From Trematomus loennbergii (lineage: Eukaryota > Chordata > Actinopteri > Perciformes > Nototheniidae), in assembly GCA_012861695.1 (NCBI GenBank), contig JAAOOA010000056.1, forward strand, positions 6,178,207-6,242,206: 64,000 bases of DNA. Reading direction: 5' to 3'. The notes under the pieces are model-generated. The model ran no database searches, was not told the DNA's origin, and saw only the letters and a list, made by a program, of their open reading frames with translations. Position 1 is the stretch's first letter. Each line of letters opens with the position of its first letter. Below, piece after piece: positions 18,782 through 64,000 of this stretch. The position numbers and the translations under genes are program-made.

Positions 18782-18812
18782 TATGTGTGTGTGTGTGTGT
18801 GCGTGTGTGTGA
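18782..18812. repeat. (TG)n microsatellite
   Basis: Short TG run with one TGCG interruption. Confidence 0.9.
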
Positions 18813-20274
18813 CATGGTGTCAACCGAAGGTGAGACTGACAGTGACGATGGTGTGCATGGTGAGATCAGCACAATGTAACCCTGCTGCTGGTAGATAGGT
18901 GCAGTAATGAGCAATCCAGCATTGCTTTGTACACAGGGGGAGGGTGCCTTTCATTAAGTGAGATTAAATCACATCGAATGCATCAGCAGCATGTCCCCGA
19001 GCCAAAAGCCATCTCACCCCCCCTTCCTCCCTTGTGCTATAAAATAGACAAATGCATTTCAGAAAAGATTTGCTCTTTTTGTTGGTGGTGGCTTGACAAC
19101 CTGTTTTAACGCAGCGCCTCAGATGTCACAGCGTGTGGGAACAACAGGACGTGGAGGGCGATGCTTTTGGACGTTGCCCTTTTTCCTGATTCCACACCCA
19201 CCTCCTCTTCACCAGCTCGCGACATGTTCTGAAGCAGTGCTGCTTTGCACCCGTCATGCCCGATCACCAGCGAGGAAGGGTTGAATATGGCACCGCTGGA
19301 TCCAGGGCGACAGCCCACAGCGGTGGTGGTGGACAACATCTCGCTTCGAGTAACAAAAAAATGACATCAAGTCCAAAACAGAAACAGCAAAAACCGTCCC
19401 CCCTTCTCAACACAGATAGAAACATGAGAATATCCAGTTCATAAATTAGATTTATTTTGATACAGTATGTCGTTATACTCATTCCAAATGTCTCATAATT
19501 CAAATTGAATGGAAACAAAACTTTGCCTCGAGGAAAAACCCTGCACGCCTAAAGCACCATGATTCTGTATTGTTCTGAGTATGAACAACTACATATACCT
19601 CCTTATTGTTTTTGCTTACAGTTATACTGTACATAAATATCCCTCTTTGCGTTTCACGATGCATATGTTCGTCTTCTCACCATGCATGAGTTTCTTTAAC
19701 CTGAAGCACAGGCACTGAGTTCTAGTTTTTCAAAATAAAAGAATGGGAAACTGATGAACAACCCTTTCCATTTCCTATAATTCCATAGAAAAAGATAAGC
19801 AGCTCATTTGACAGACATTTCAAGAATACATTCATTTAGAACATTTACCCATGCACATTACGGCAACGATGTTTTTTTTTTATAGATAAGTCTTGTGTTT
19901 TTTTTTATGGTTATTTTTGTTAAAGTATTAAGGATAGTCACTGCTTCTTTGTTGATCCTAATAGGTTTGTGAGTGCGCCTACACAGTAGAAGTACCGTAC
20001 AATGAAGGCACACAAGTTGCTCGGTTGGTCTGACAAACATTGAGTACGTTTTCTTTTTGTGCAACACTCAAGGACCACACCGGCGCCTTGGATTAACTGA
20101 CGTTAAAGAAAGCGTATGAAGTCCTCGTGTGTTCGGTTCTTCTGCTCCAACTCCGTCGCAAAACTTGTCTTTGGCAAATGTAATCTACTGATAGTCTTAC
20201 ATTTTTACATTCTGATGTAAAAAAAATAACAATCCTTTAAAATGAGGCTGTAAAATAACTTGTGCTGTTCTTAA

Positions 20275-21574
20275 AAAGGTGCTATGTGTAACATTTTAAA
20301 CCACTATGTTGATGTAAACTTGTATAATCTTGTTATCATTATCAGCTAATATGATAAGTAGCCGTTTTGGTGCTGTATCATTAGGTTTAAGTTTCTTATA
20401 TGTTGCATTTATTTCACATTAACTCACAAATTATATAGCTTCCTGTCCTCATACTTCAGTCTCTGTAATATAAGGAAAAATAAATGTTTTCTCTTGACAT
20501 TTCTTACATTTCTGCCAGAAACAATCAAGAACACATCTGTACAATGACAGAGTAGGGCCATGGTAATTTTTTTTATAAATTACCAGAATAAAATCACAAA
20601 TGTATGATAAAAAAGGAGATTGTCTGGGTTTAAATTCAGAAATCCACACCGCCAAAAAAAAAGCATGAAATTGTGTTTTTTGTCAAGAATTGACATCACT
20701 TAAATTGCTAGGTTGGACCAACCTCATCACACCACAGACACAGCTTGCCATGTATTATGCCTGCAGAAGATGACTTCATCAAATAATAGGATTTAGTCAT
20801 ACATTTTACATTTTAATCTAAAGAAATATTCAGGTTATTTTTTTTATAGTGCTGGGCCATATAAGGTTTCATACCGAATACTGTGAACTTTATAACATAT
20901 GATATTTTCATATACCGCAATACCATTGAAAAAGTGGCGAAGAGGGCTCGAGCGGTGCGGCAGTGAAACAAGTCCCCGTTATTCTGAACCTAAGTTTGAA
21001 GGTCAATCATAAGATAAGGATTTCAAATGTGCACTCACGCAGTTTCAGAGAAGGGGGGATATGTTTACATTTTCAAACAGTGCTTTTGTTGTTAGTTGTT
21101 ATGTGGTACGCATAGTTTGCACAATAAAATGGTTTACATTTTGCAGCGTTTCCTGCATTCTGGTTCCTTCACAACGTAAGACTCATGATCAATTGTTTTT
21201 TTTGGGGGGGCCAAAACGTATAATTGTAAATACATTTCCAATCATTCAAATATATAAATAAATACTGTGAAACCGGTATAATTTGGAAGAAAACTGTGAA
21301 TTTTTGTCATACCGCCCAGCCCTACTTTTACCACTCAGAGAATATTCATGTATTTTTGTTGTAATTTCACTCCATGAATCTCAGAGAATATCTAAGTTAT
21401 TTTAACATAAATTCGGGATAAATCTGAGCAATGCAATAAAATATATTTGTTTCTGTATGATGATTCTTTGAAACATGCCAATCTTCTTCTTGATGGTTGT
21501 TTGGCAATTACACCAGTTATAATGCTAATTCTCTTTACCATAGTAATGGTTAATGAAATGATACACATAGCACC
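20275..21574. mobile_element. TTAA-flanked MITE with a second MITE nested inside
   Basis: Outer termini AGGTGCTATGTGTA and TACACATAGCACCT form an inverted repeat and abut TTAA at 20271-20274 and 21575-21578, as for piggyBac-like insertions. The left end has two extra A residues. The interior is AT-rich and interrupted by the 474-bp element at 20849-21322. Confidence 0.75.
20849..21322. mobile_element. Nested MITE with GTGCTGGGC / GCCCAGCCC ends
   Basis: Imperfect inverted repeats: left GTGCTGGGCCATATAAGG, right complement GGGCTGGGCGGTATGAC. Both flanks show TA (20847-20848 and 21323-21324). The duplication could be TA (mariner-like) or a decayed 8-bp hAT one; I cannot decide. It has no coding capacity. 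Confidence 0.65.
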
Positions 21575-22056
21575 TTAAATCTACATTCTCCTGTCTCTTA
21601 CTCAATCATTCACTCATCACACACACTTACCATCCATCACTCAGAGCTGATGCAGTTTGGCATTCGTTCATCTGCTTATTTCCTGTTTGTGACATGTAAA
21701 AAAACCTCCTTTTTGCAGTGAGTATCTCCGGCACGAGATTGTGACAGAAATAGACGATAAACTTAGAACAGCTCAGGCTCAGTCATACTCTTTTTCTCTG
21801 ACCTTTCTTTAAAGGGTAAGAAACATGAATGAAAATAAGAAAATAATCACTTTAACATATGATGTTTATCTTTTATATATGTAAGATATTAAGAGGTGTG
21901 ATTTCAATTGAGACAGTCATTCCTCAACCAAGACGAGTAAGTGTAAAGTCCCTTTTTCTTTCGTCCAGCTTCTCACAGAAACAGTATGAGGAGTTTTACA
22001 GGCGTGTACCAAAAACAAAAGGAGATCTAGGGAAAAATACTTTTGAGGGAGTTACA

Positions 22057-57849
<35,793 letters not shown>

Positions 57850-58818
57850 CTGAATAAAAAATGAAGGGCAAACATAGATGTTACTTACGTATCAAACTAT
57901 CTTAACATGTGTTTCAACAAGTACTTGAATGTAGCAATACTTGCACAAGGCTATACTTGCCATGATAATTGTACTTATTGGGGCACACAATATATTGAAA
58001 GCTAGCTAGAGGGCAATCAAAAATATATGCACATTAACATGTTTATGGTTGCCTTTTGCACTTGGCACAGTAGATCTAAAAAGAATCAGTGGTTGCAAGC
58101 CAACCTAATGTGTTGTTTTGAGGGTATTTACTTGGCACCTGATTAAATCTGATCTCTTTTAATGCATAGTCCTGACTTTTAAGAAACTGAATTTCAAATA
58201 AAATGTATAAAATGTCAATGTAACCAATGACTTTCTTAGCTCTACCTCCTAATGACATCAACAGCTATTTCTATTTTCCTTGTTGATTAACTGCTGACAT
58301 TTTAATTCATGCTGGTTTCAGGGGTTTTACAACCTCAGTTTGGTATTTAACTGGTTAAACACTTCTTAGGTGGACTGGATGACTTTGCCTGATAAGAATA
58401 TTCCACTGTTTGGACCTTATAATTATATAGTAGGTAATACGTCGAAGATAGATATCCACAAAAACTGTTTATACACTGTCATCCCTAAATACATTGTAGC
58501 ACCCCAAAGCACCCTTAAAGCTCAAAAATCACTTATCCCTAGCCACATTACTATTTCAAAACCATTGTTTACTAAAGCCAAAACAACTAAATATGTAACT
58601 GTCCAAATAGTTCATAGTACGTCACTAAGAATAAATATAGCTAGCCAAATAAATATGATACCATGTTAAGAGATAACAAACGTTACATAGTAGTGTCTGG
58701 TTATGAAGCCCCAAGCAGTCTCGATAGTCCAATTTAGATGAGCATGAGAGGACCTACATTGAAACAATAAATAACTAACTTCCCCACAGTTGTATTTGGC
58801 AAAGCTGTATGAACTCAC
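57850..58818. other. usp45 first intron
   Basis: Intron between the 5' noncoding exon donor and the coding exon acceptor. The 99-codon open frame at 58370-58669 is Lys/Ile-rich without a recognisable domain and is probably chance. Confidence 0.5.
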
Positions 58819-58990
58819 CTCTTAATATTAGCTCCTATGTTGACTGTGTTAGCTAACCTGAAGCCAACAGTGAGATGTCAACTCTTCCTGGCTAGCAAAC
58901 AGGCTAGCTACATTAGCTTGTCAGAATAAATACACATTAACACGTGTGTTTTATCCAACAATAAACGGAGATGTTAAGACATTTCAGTGC
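58819..58990 (-). other. usp45: usp45 5' noncoding exon
   Basis: A good donor, AAGAG/GTGAGTTC, lies at 58818-58819 on the minus strand, upstream of the first coding exon. The exon has no long open frame. The upper boundary and start site are estimated. Confidence 0.5.
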
Positions 58991-59884
58991 AAACTACAGA
59001 GTACCGATAATAACAGCATCATTTTCTTAATAATTGTTCGTTTTGGCCTTTGACTCTCTAAAACTGTTTAAGCTTTCGGTTGCATCAACTGGCAGTCCTA
59101 GTCAACATGTGACGCACTACGGCAACTCAGCTTGGCCTAATGCTGCATTCACGTTCAATGGGAAATGTCTTAGCAAAAGGCAAAGCGTACCAGTTTCTGA
59201 TGCATTCAGGAGCGTTTCCAACGTTTTAAAACCATGGAACTATGGGGATTGGTTTGTTCGTATGTTCTATTTAAAGACACCGGTCTTGGTGTCCTTATGT
59301 GTCGTACTATAAGTGCAAACTGAATTATTATGTCAAGTATTTCTGTTTATTTGATGTGAAATTAGTGGTATCTTCAAAAATCATTGTTAAATTAGTGTTC
59401 AGAAAAAAAGCCATGCATGCACCTAAGAGCGGCATATGCAATGATGGAAGTATTATGATAACTCTTGATATTAAATAAATGGTCCTATGTGGAGAGAGCT
59501 CTGCCGGATTTCCTACGACCATGTGCATTATTTAATATATCTTATATTATCTCTTCGATCAAACTTTGGTGCAAAAGTTATTGCCCCTTAGAGAACATAG
59601 CACTGACGTGTGTTGGTAATAGTTTGACCTTTGATATATTAGGTACAATAACTTTGATAAGAGCAGGTTAGGAGAGGGCAGAGCCGTTTACTCTGGGAGA
59701 GGGTATTTTAGACCTTGAAGTGATCCGTATCCGTACTTCTGCGCATGCGCATGCGCATGTCCTTGTTGGCAGGGTGAGCAGTTAGAATTTTAGTAGCTGT
59801 AGCTCGCTGTATAATTGCGTAATTAGGGTTTTATGTTGACGAAGTGTTAATATAAAGTGTAAGCCAGGGTGTAACTGTTCACTC
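58990..59884. promoter_or_regulatory. Intergenic region of the divergent pair usp45 / tstd3
   Basis: The two genes point away from each other, with about 0.9 kb between the usp45 noncoding exon and the tstd3 start. The tstd3-proximal side carries the NRF-1-like array. No TATA box is evident. Confidence 0.5.
59740..59759. promoter_or_regulatory. Overlapping NRF-1-type sites
   Basis: TGCGCATGCGCATGCGCATG contains two overlapping matches to the palindromic NRF-1 consensus YGCGCAYGCGCR. It lies about 130 bp upstream of the tstd3 start codon. NRF-1 typically drives CpG promoters of nuclear genes for mitochondrial proteins. Confidence 0.65.
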
Positions 59885-62303
59885 ATGGCTCTGAAGGTGT
59901 TGGAGGTTTGCAGCAGTTGTTCCGAAGCTGTTATGGAACAGTACCGTCCTGCCTGGAGGACGAAGCTCTGTGTCCAGCCTTGTCAACACCCACCACGATT
60001 GCAAACGTGAGCTTTACATTATATTATTATTATTATTATTACTACATTAACGGTGTACTATTTCCTAACAAGTTCTCCCATGTCTAGGCTACTGTCCATT
60101 TAAATGTCAGCTGGTTGGCTCGTGACTCACTATAATGTTATGAAAATGTTCATGCGTATGGTATGCGTATGCTGTCTGTTTTGCTCAATGGTGCAATGTT
60201 ATGAAGTACATTTACTCATACTATTCTAAAGTTCATTTTGGAGGTACTTGCATTTAACTGAGCCTTTTCATTTAATACTACTTTAAACGTATTACTCAAC
60301 TACGTTTTGGAAGTTAGTTACTTAACAGATGCAGTCATTATTTACAAAACATAAATCAATTAATAAACATTGCAATATAATGTAAGGTTAAGATATGTTG
60401 CAGCAATATAGATAAAGTAATTATAATTAGCTTAACCATCAGTGAGAACACATTTATGCATCATAATCCAGTAGTTTAATATATAAGATTATGAAATTGG
60501 CTATTGCCTATAATAAGTACTTTTAGTTTTGGTAATTTAAGTACATATTTTGATATCAACACTTTTGTACTTGTAGGACTTTGAAGCAGGACTTTTACTT
60601 GTAAGAGTATTTTCAAAAGTTGAATTGCCTCTTTCACTATAGTGCTTCTTCCACCTCTGGTTTTGCTTTCAGACACAGAGTTGCTGCTCCGCGGGTTCAG
60701 TTCAGCGCCACCGAGCACAGATGTGAGTTATGAGCAGCTGAAGCAGCTCCTGTCTGGCAGGAAGGCTGTGGTAATAGATGTGAGGGAGCCATGGGAGCTC
60801 AGGGAGTATGGCTCCATCCCCGGGTCAATTAACGTCCCCCGTGAGTGTTACACTTCCTAAAATAATCAGAAAATGTGTGTTAGGTTGGCATGAATATAAC
60901 GTCAGATCCCTACTCCTCCAGGTGGCGTCCCCACACTTCAAAACGCAGTGATAGCTCATAATCTGTGTGCATAAATAGATGCACTTTATGCTGGCAAGTG
61001 GTTAAATTAGTTGGTATATGATTATTCTAAGACCCACATCCAAGCACAAATTATAACAATAACTTCAAGTTCAGAACGGACCAAGTATTATGGAGTGTGA
61101 CTGTTACTTTGCGAGTTCACCTCGTCGTTGAGCAAGGCACCACACCCTGTCACTACTCTGTGGACGCTGTAGCTTTCCACTCCTCCTAATACATGGATGG
61201 GTTAAATACAGACTCTACATTTCAGTGTGCAGTGCTGTGTACTCCCCCTTGGGAGTCCCATCCCCTAGGTTGAGAACCACTGTGTTACTAGTATGTTATC
61301 AGGGGTCATTAAAATGTCCTAAATCATCACACAAAACATTTATACATCAGCACCCACACCCAGGGCTCTGTTGTAGCTGCTTGGTTTCCTCAGTCTCAGT
61401 TTATAATAGCAGGCCCTTAATTAAGGAAACATAATATGGAAAGACAATACTACATTCCCAGTTTAGAAGTCTACTTAAAAACGTTCCTAATGGTTGACAT
61501 TCTGATTTTACTCACAATTGTTCCCAGACCCATTCAAGTTTGGTTTTACCTAATAGCATATATTTAAAGTACTACTTCTAATACTACATTTGTTTGTGCT
61601 GGTTTGATTTTGCAGTGGCACAGGTGGGGAATGCCCTCCAGCTGGATGCAGAAGAGTTCAATGAAAAGTACGGAGGTGAAATGCCCCAGCAGACAGATAA
61701 CATCGTGTTCACCTGTCTGGCAGGGATCAGGAGCAAAAACGCCCTGGACACAGCCGCCTCCCTGGGATACAAAGAGTGAGACATGTTTCCCTGCCATAAA
61801 TCTGTCAAAAATAATTACTTCTCACCTCATCGTTAAATCAATAAATGACCAAAGTATTCTAGCCATGTACAATAAATAAGGTTTGTTGTTTCTTGTTAAA
61901 ACAATTTTTTTATCACAGGCAAAGGCTAGTGTACCAGTAAATGTTATGAAGTTCATATCTGACATTTCATAGTGAGCCAGTGATAAGTCTCACCAACTTG
62001 AGGTTACTGATCTGTGCATGAGGACAACCCATCATGCAATGCTCTTTTCATAGTTTCGGCACAGCCAGTGTCTGACTGTAAAGAAGTGAAAAAAGGGTAA
62101 TTAGCTCAAAATGCTAACAATATATTCCTTTAAATGCAGCATAAAGTTGATCCAGGAAAAGTAAAACTAGTGCAGTTTTCTTTTTGAGTCACCTGTGTTT
62201 ATGCAACATTTCATTCACTTTCTTCCTTTTCTCTCTCCCTTTCAGTGTTCATAATTACCTGGGTGGATGGCAAGACTGGTCAAAAAATGAGCAGCAGGAC
62301 TGA
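59885..62303 (+). CDS. tstd3: Thiosulfate sulfurtransferase (rhodanese)-like domain-containing protein 3
   Basis: TSTD3 is a single-domain rhodanese; members move sulfane sulfur via a persulfide on an active-site cysteine, but its substrate is not established. Plus-strand exons: 59885-60006, 60673-60840, 61616-61775 and 62246-62303. Exon 2 encodes VSYEQLKQLLSGRKAVVIDV and REPWELREYGSIPGSINVP, the rhodanese start. Exon 3 carries the active loop CLAGIRS and KNALDTAASLGYK. Exon 4 ends YLGGWQDWSKNEQQD. Exons 2-4 agree in phase. Exon 1 does not: the ATG frame gives MALKVLEVCSSC, but the frame that joins exon 2 reads RFAAVVPKLLWNS and RGFSSAPP, like a mitochondrial presequence. One extra base just after the ATG would reconcile them, giving about 168 residues. 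Confidence 0.93.
60007..60672. other. tstd3 intron 1
   Basis: AT-rich intron with GTGAGC donor and TTTCAG acceptor; nothing else recognised. Confidence 0.5.
60841..61615. other. tstd3 intron 2
   Basis: Contains a short stretch near 61230 (CCCTTGGGAGTCCC, GGTTGAGAACCACTG) resembling a MITE end. No full element could be delimited. Confidence 0.4.
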
Positions 62304-62319
62304 TCTGAGGATAAAGAAA

Positions 62320-62325
62320 AATAAA
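62320..62325 (+). promoter_or_regulatory. tstd3: Likely tstd3 polyadenylation signal (proximal)
   Basis: AATAAA 17 bases after the stop codon. A second AATAAA at 62802-62807 is an alternative distal signal in a better GT-rich context. Confidence 0.45.
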
Positions 62326-62885
62326 TATATTTAAAGCCTTTACTCAAGATCAAGTGAGAGTGCGTAACAAGAGGGGTTTTAAAAGGTTCCTTATTTTTTC
62401 TGTTGTTTTAAGAGCCCGTTCTAAAAGAAAATCTTGTCTGTGAATCCCAAAGACTGAAATAGGAGGGCCCAGAACACTTCTCTGCTGCTGATTGTATTAA
62501 AAAATACTGCAATGTCACTTGAAGTTACTTGTACATTAATTTCTTTATCTTTAAAACTGATAACAACTTTTAAATAAACACATATATCACCAGTGATTGT
62601 TGTAAACCATACTACAATCATGAATATACGATGAATAGAGATTCTGTTTCCAGACTATGCAAATGACTACTCCACTGTGTATGATTGTAAAATACAATGA
62701 AGCCATCCATCTCATAATACAGATAGTTCAGCATTTCGGATCATGTGTTGTAAATATTTTGTTTGTCATAGATGCATCTGCAGTTGTTGCCAAACTCATT
62801 CAATAAATACTATTATCATTTTTGATTAACACTGATATTCAGAGTGTGTTTTGTATTTAATTTTTTACAATTTATAAATAGAGGA

Positions 62886-63370
62886 AGGGGGCCCTATTTT
62901 TAGGGGGCTTTTCCCTTTTCTGTAGTGTGTTAAATGGATTTTTGTGCATGTAAATGGTCTGCCAAGGCTAACATCACAAAGTTCTCTCCAGAGGGAGTTT
63001 CTCTCCCACAAACTCCCCCCATGCCTGAAACGCCTCTATTGTAGTCCTTTGTTTACTCCACCAACATAGTGACATCACTACGCAACACTGGCGCTCCTAT
63101 TGGCTAGCGCTCCAACACATTGTACGTGATATGCTAAGGGGCCGGACATTTCACACACATTGAGCTGCTGACCAATCGCAACAGAGCCGACCAGCTAACC
63201 AATCAGAGCAGACTGGGCTCTGGTTTCAGACAGAGGGTGAAAAGAGGTGCTGCAGCACAGGCAGTATGAGAGAAATGAAGAGCTTCTTGAACATTAAAGC
63301 ATGTAAACATGTCACAGTAGAGACAAAAAAATACAAATATGAACCTAAAAATGTGCATAATAGGGCCCCT
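62886..63370. mobile_element. MITE of the GGGCCC-ended TTAA family (copy D, most complete)
   Basis: Ends GGGGGCCCTATTTTTAGG and CATAATAGGGCCCCT, the right one abutting TTAA at 63371-63374. The left flank no longer reads TTAA. Internal blocks TCCAGAGGGAGTTTCTC, ACCAATCAGAGCAGACTGG and GTGCTGCAGCACAGGC match copy A. Confidence 0.8.
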
Positions 63371-63374
63371 TTAA

Positions 63375-64000
63375 GTACAAGTAGCAATACGACTGTGTAA
63401 AAGTCTTGCATTCAATATCTAACTTCATTCAATTTTTATAGTAGAAATAGTACTGAAAACATACTTCAAGGGCAAAAAGTATAGCACTCATTCTACATAA
63501 TAGCCCATTCCAGAATCCTATACATTATATATTCCTGGATTACAGTTATTGATCCATGAATGTGTTTATCATTTCATTATTGCAGCTGGTAAAAGTGTAT
63601 GTAATTTGTATTATTTATTGTATGAATTGATTGATGGGTAGCTCAATCAATAATAAACACTTTGTATAATAAGTTATTAGAATGTGTTAATAATCAAAAA
63701 ATTCAAAGTAACTTAAGCTGCCAAATAAATATAATAGAGTAAAAGGTATCATATTTACCTTTAACATGTAGTGGAGTAGAAGTATAATGTGGAAGAAATT
63801 GCCCAAGTAAAGTAGCTCAAAGTGTTACTTTAATACAATACTTGAGTCATTTCCCTTAGCTGCATCCCACCATTGCAATTGATGGACAATGGCCGTCGGT
63901 TCTATTAAAAAGGACATGAGAAAACATTTGTCTGAATATATTTCTTCTATAAATAGGCATAGGGTGGCCGGCTGAGGTGACAGCCGTTGGGACTCAGATG
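63375..64000. other. Right-end flank, nothing recognised
   Basis: AT-rich sequence without an exon or repeat I can support. From synteny the next gene to the right would be ccnc, but no ccnc exon is visible. Confidence 0.4.

Larger units (their letters stand above)
15600..22056. other. Intergenic region between pnisr and usp45, repeat-rich
   Basis: About 6.4 kb with no recognised gene on either strand. It holds the hAT MITE at 15933, the piggyBac remnant at 17029, a TG microsatellite near 18782 and the nested TTAA MITE at 20275. The usp45 3' UTR must begin at the right edge. Confidence 0.6.

Noticed and set aside
58370..58669. 99-codon plus-strand open frame in the first usp45 intron
   Set aside because: AT-rich, Lys/Ile/Thr-rich composition and no family resemblance; chance frame.

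Overview
This window is nuclear DNA from a bony fish, probably a percomorph teleost. Genes are split into short exons with GT-AG introns, CA/GT and GA microsatellites are long, and there are many fish-type DNA-transposon MITEs and LINE fragments. Four conserved genes were recognised by translating exons on both strands and checking splice phases. In order they are coq3 (minus, 5' half only), pnisr (minus, complete), usp45 (minus, nearly complete) and tstd3 (plus, complete). From general knowledge this is the COQ3-PNISR-USP45-TSTD3 order of human 6q16, so the block is ancestral synteny.

Layout. 1-570: 3' end of a LINE. 1272-6957: the first three recognised coding exons of coq3, with a 28-bp minisatellite (about 2286-2786) and a 1.1-kb hAT element (5620-6741) in its introns. 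7813-15600: pnisr, 11 coding exons plus a 5' noncoding exon. 15600-22056: intergenic, with a 441-bp hAT MITE, a piggyBac remnant that keeps a 54-codon transposase start, and a TTAA-flanked MITE containing a second MITE. 22057-58990: usp45, 17 recognised coding exons, with one intron of about 15.5 kb filled by a 5-kb palindromic transposon that itself contains a hAT element, a LINE and a TTAA MITE. 58990-59885: intergenic region of the head-to-head pair usp45/tstd3, with an NRF-1-type GCGCATGCGC array. 59885-62303: tstd3. 62304-64000: a TTAA MITE, then nothing recognised.

The genes are housekeeping and not a pathway cluster. coq3 makes ubiquinone in mitochondria, pnisr encodes a nuclear speckle SR-rich protein, usp45 encodes a ubiquitin protease, and tstd3 encodes a small rhodanese that is probably mitochondrial. 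The most consequential observation for a user is that all four genes contain single-base frame breaks inside conserved exons, usually one missing base and often in short C or G runs. Uncorrected assembly error explains this better than four simultaneous pseudogenes. usp45 also has an in-frame TGA eight codons after its conserved start, and a phase mismatch between its fourth and fifth recognised coding exons. The best-resolved novelty is the transposon nest at 48.3-53.3 kb, where one palindrome arm preserves the empty TTAA site of the MITE inserted in the other arm.
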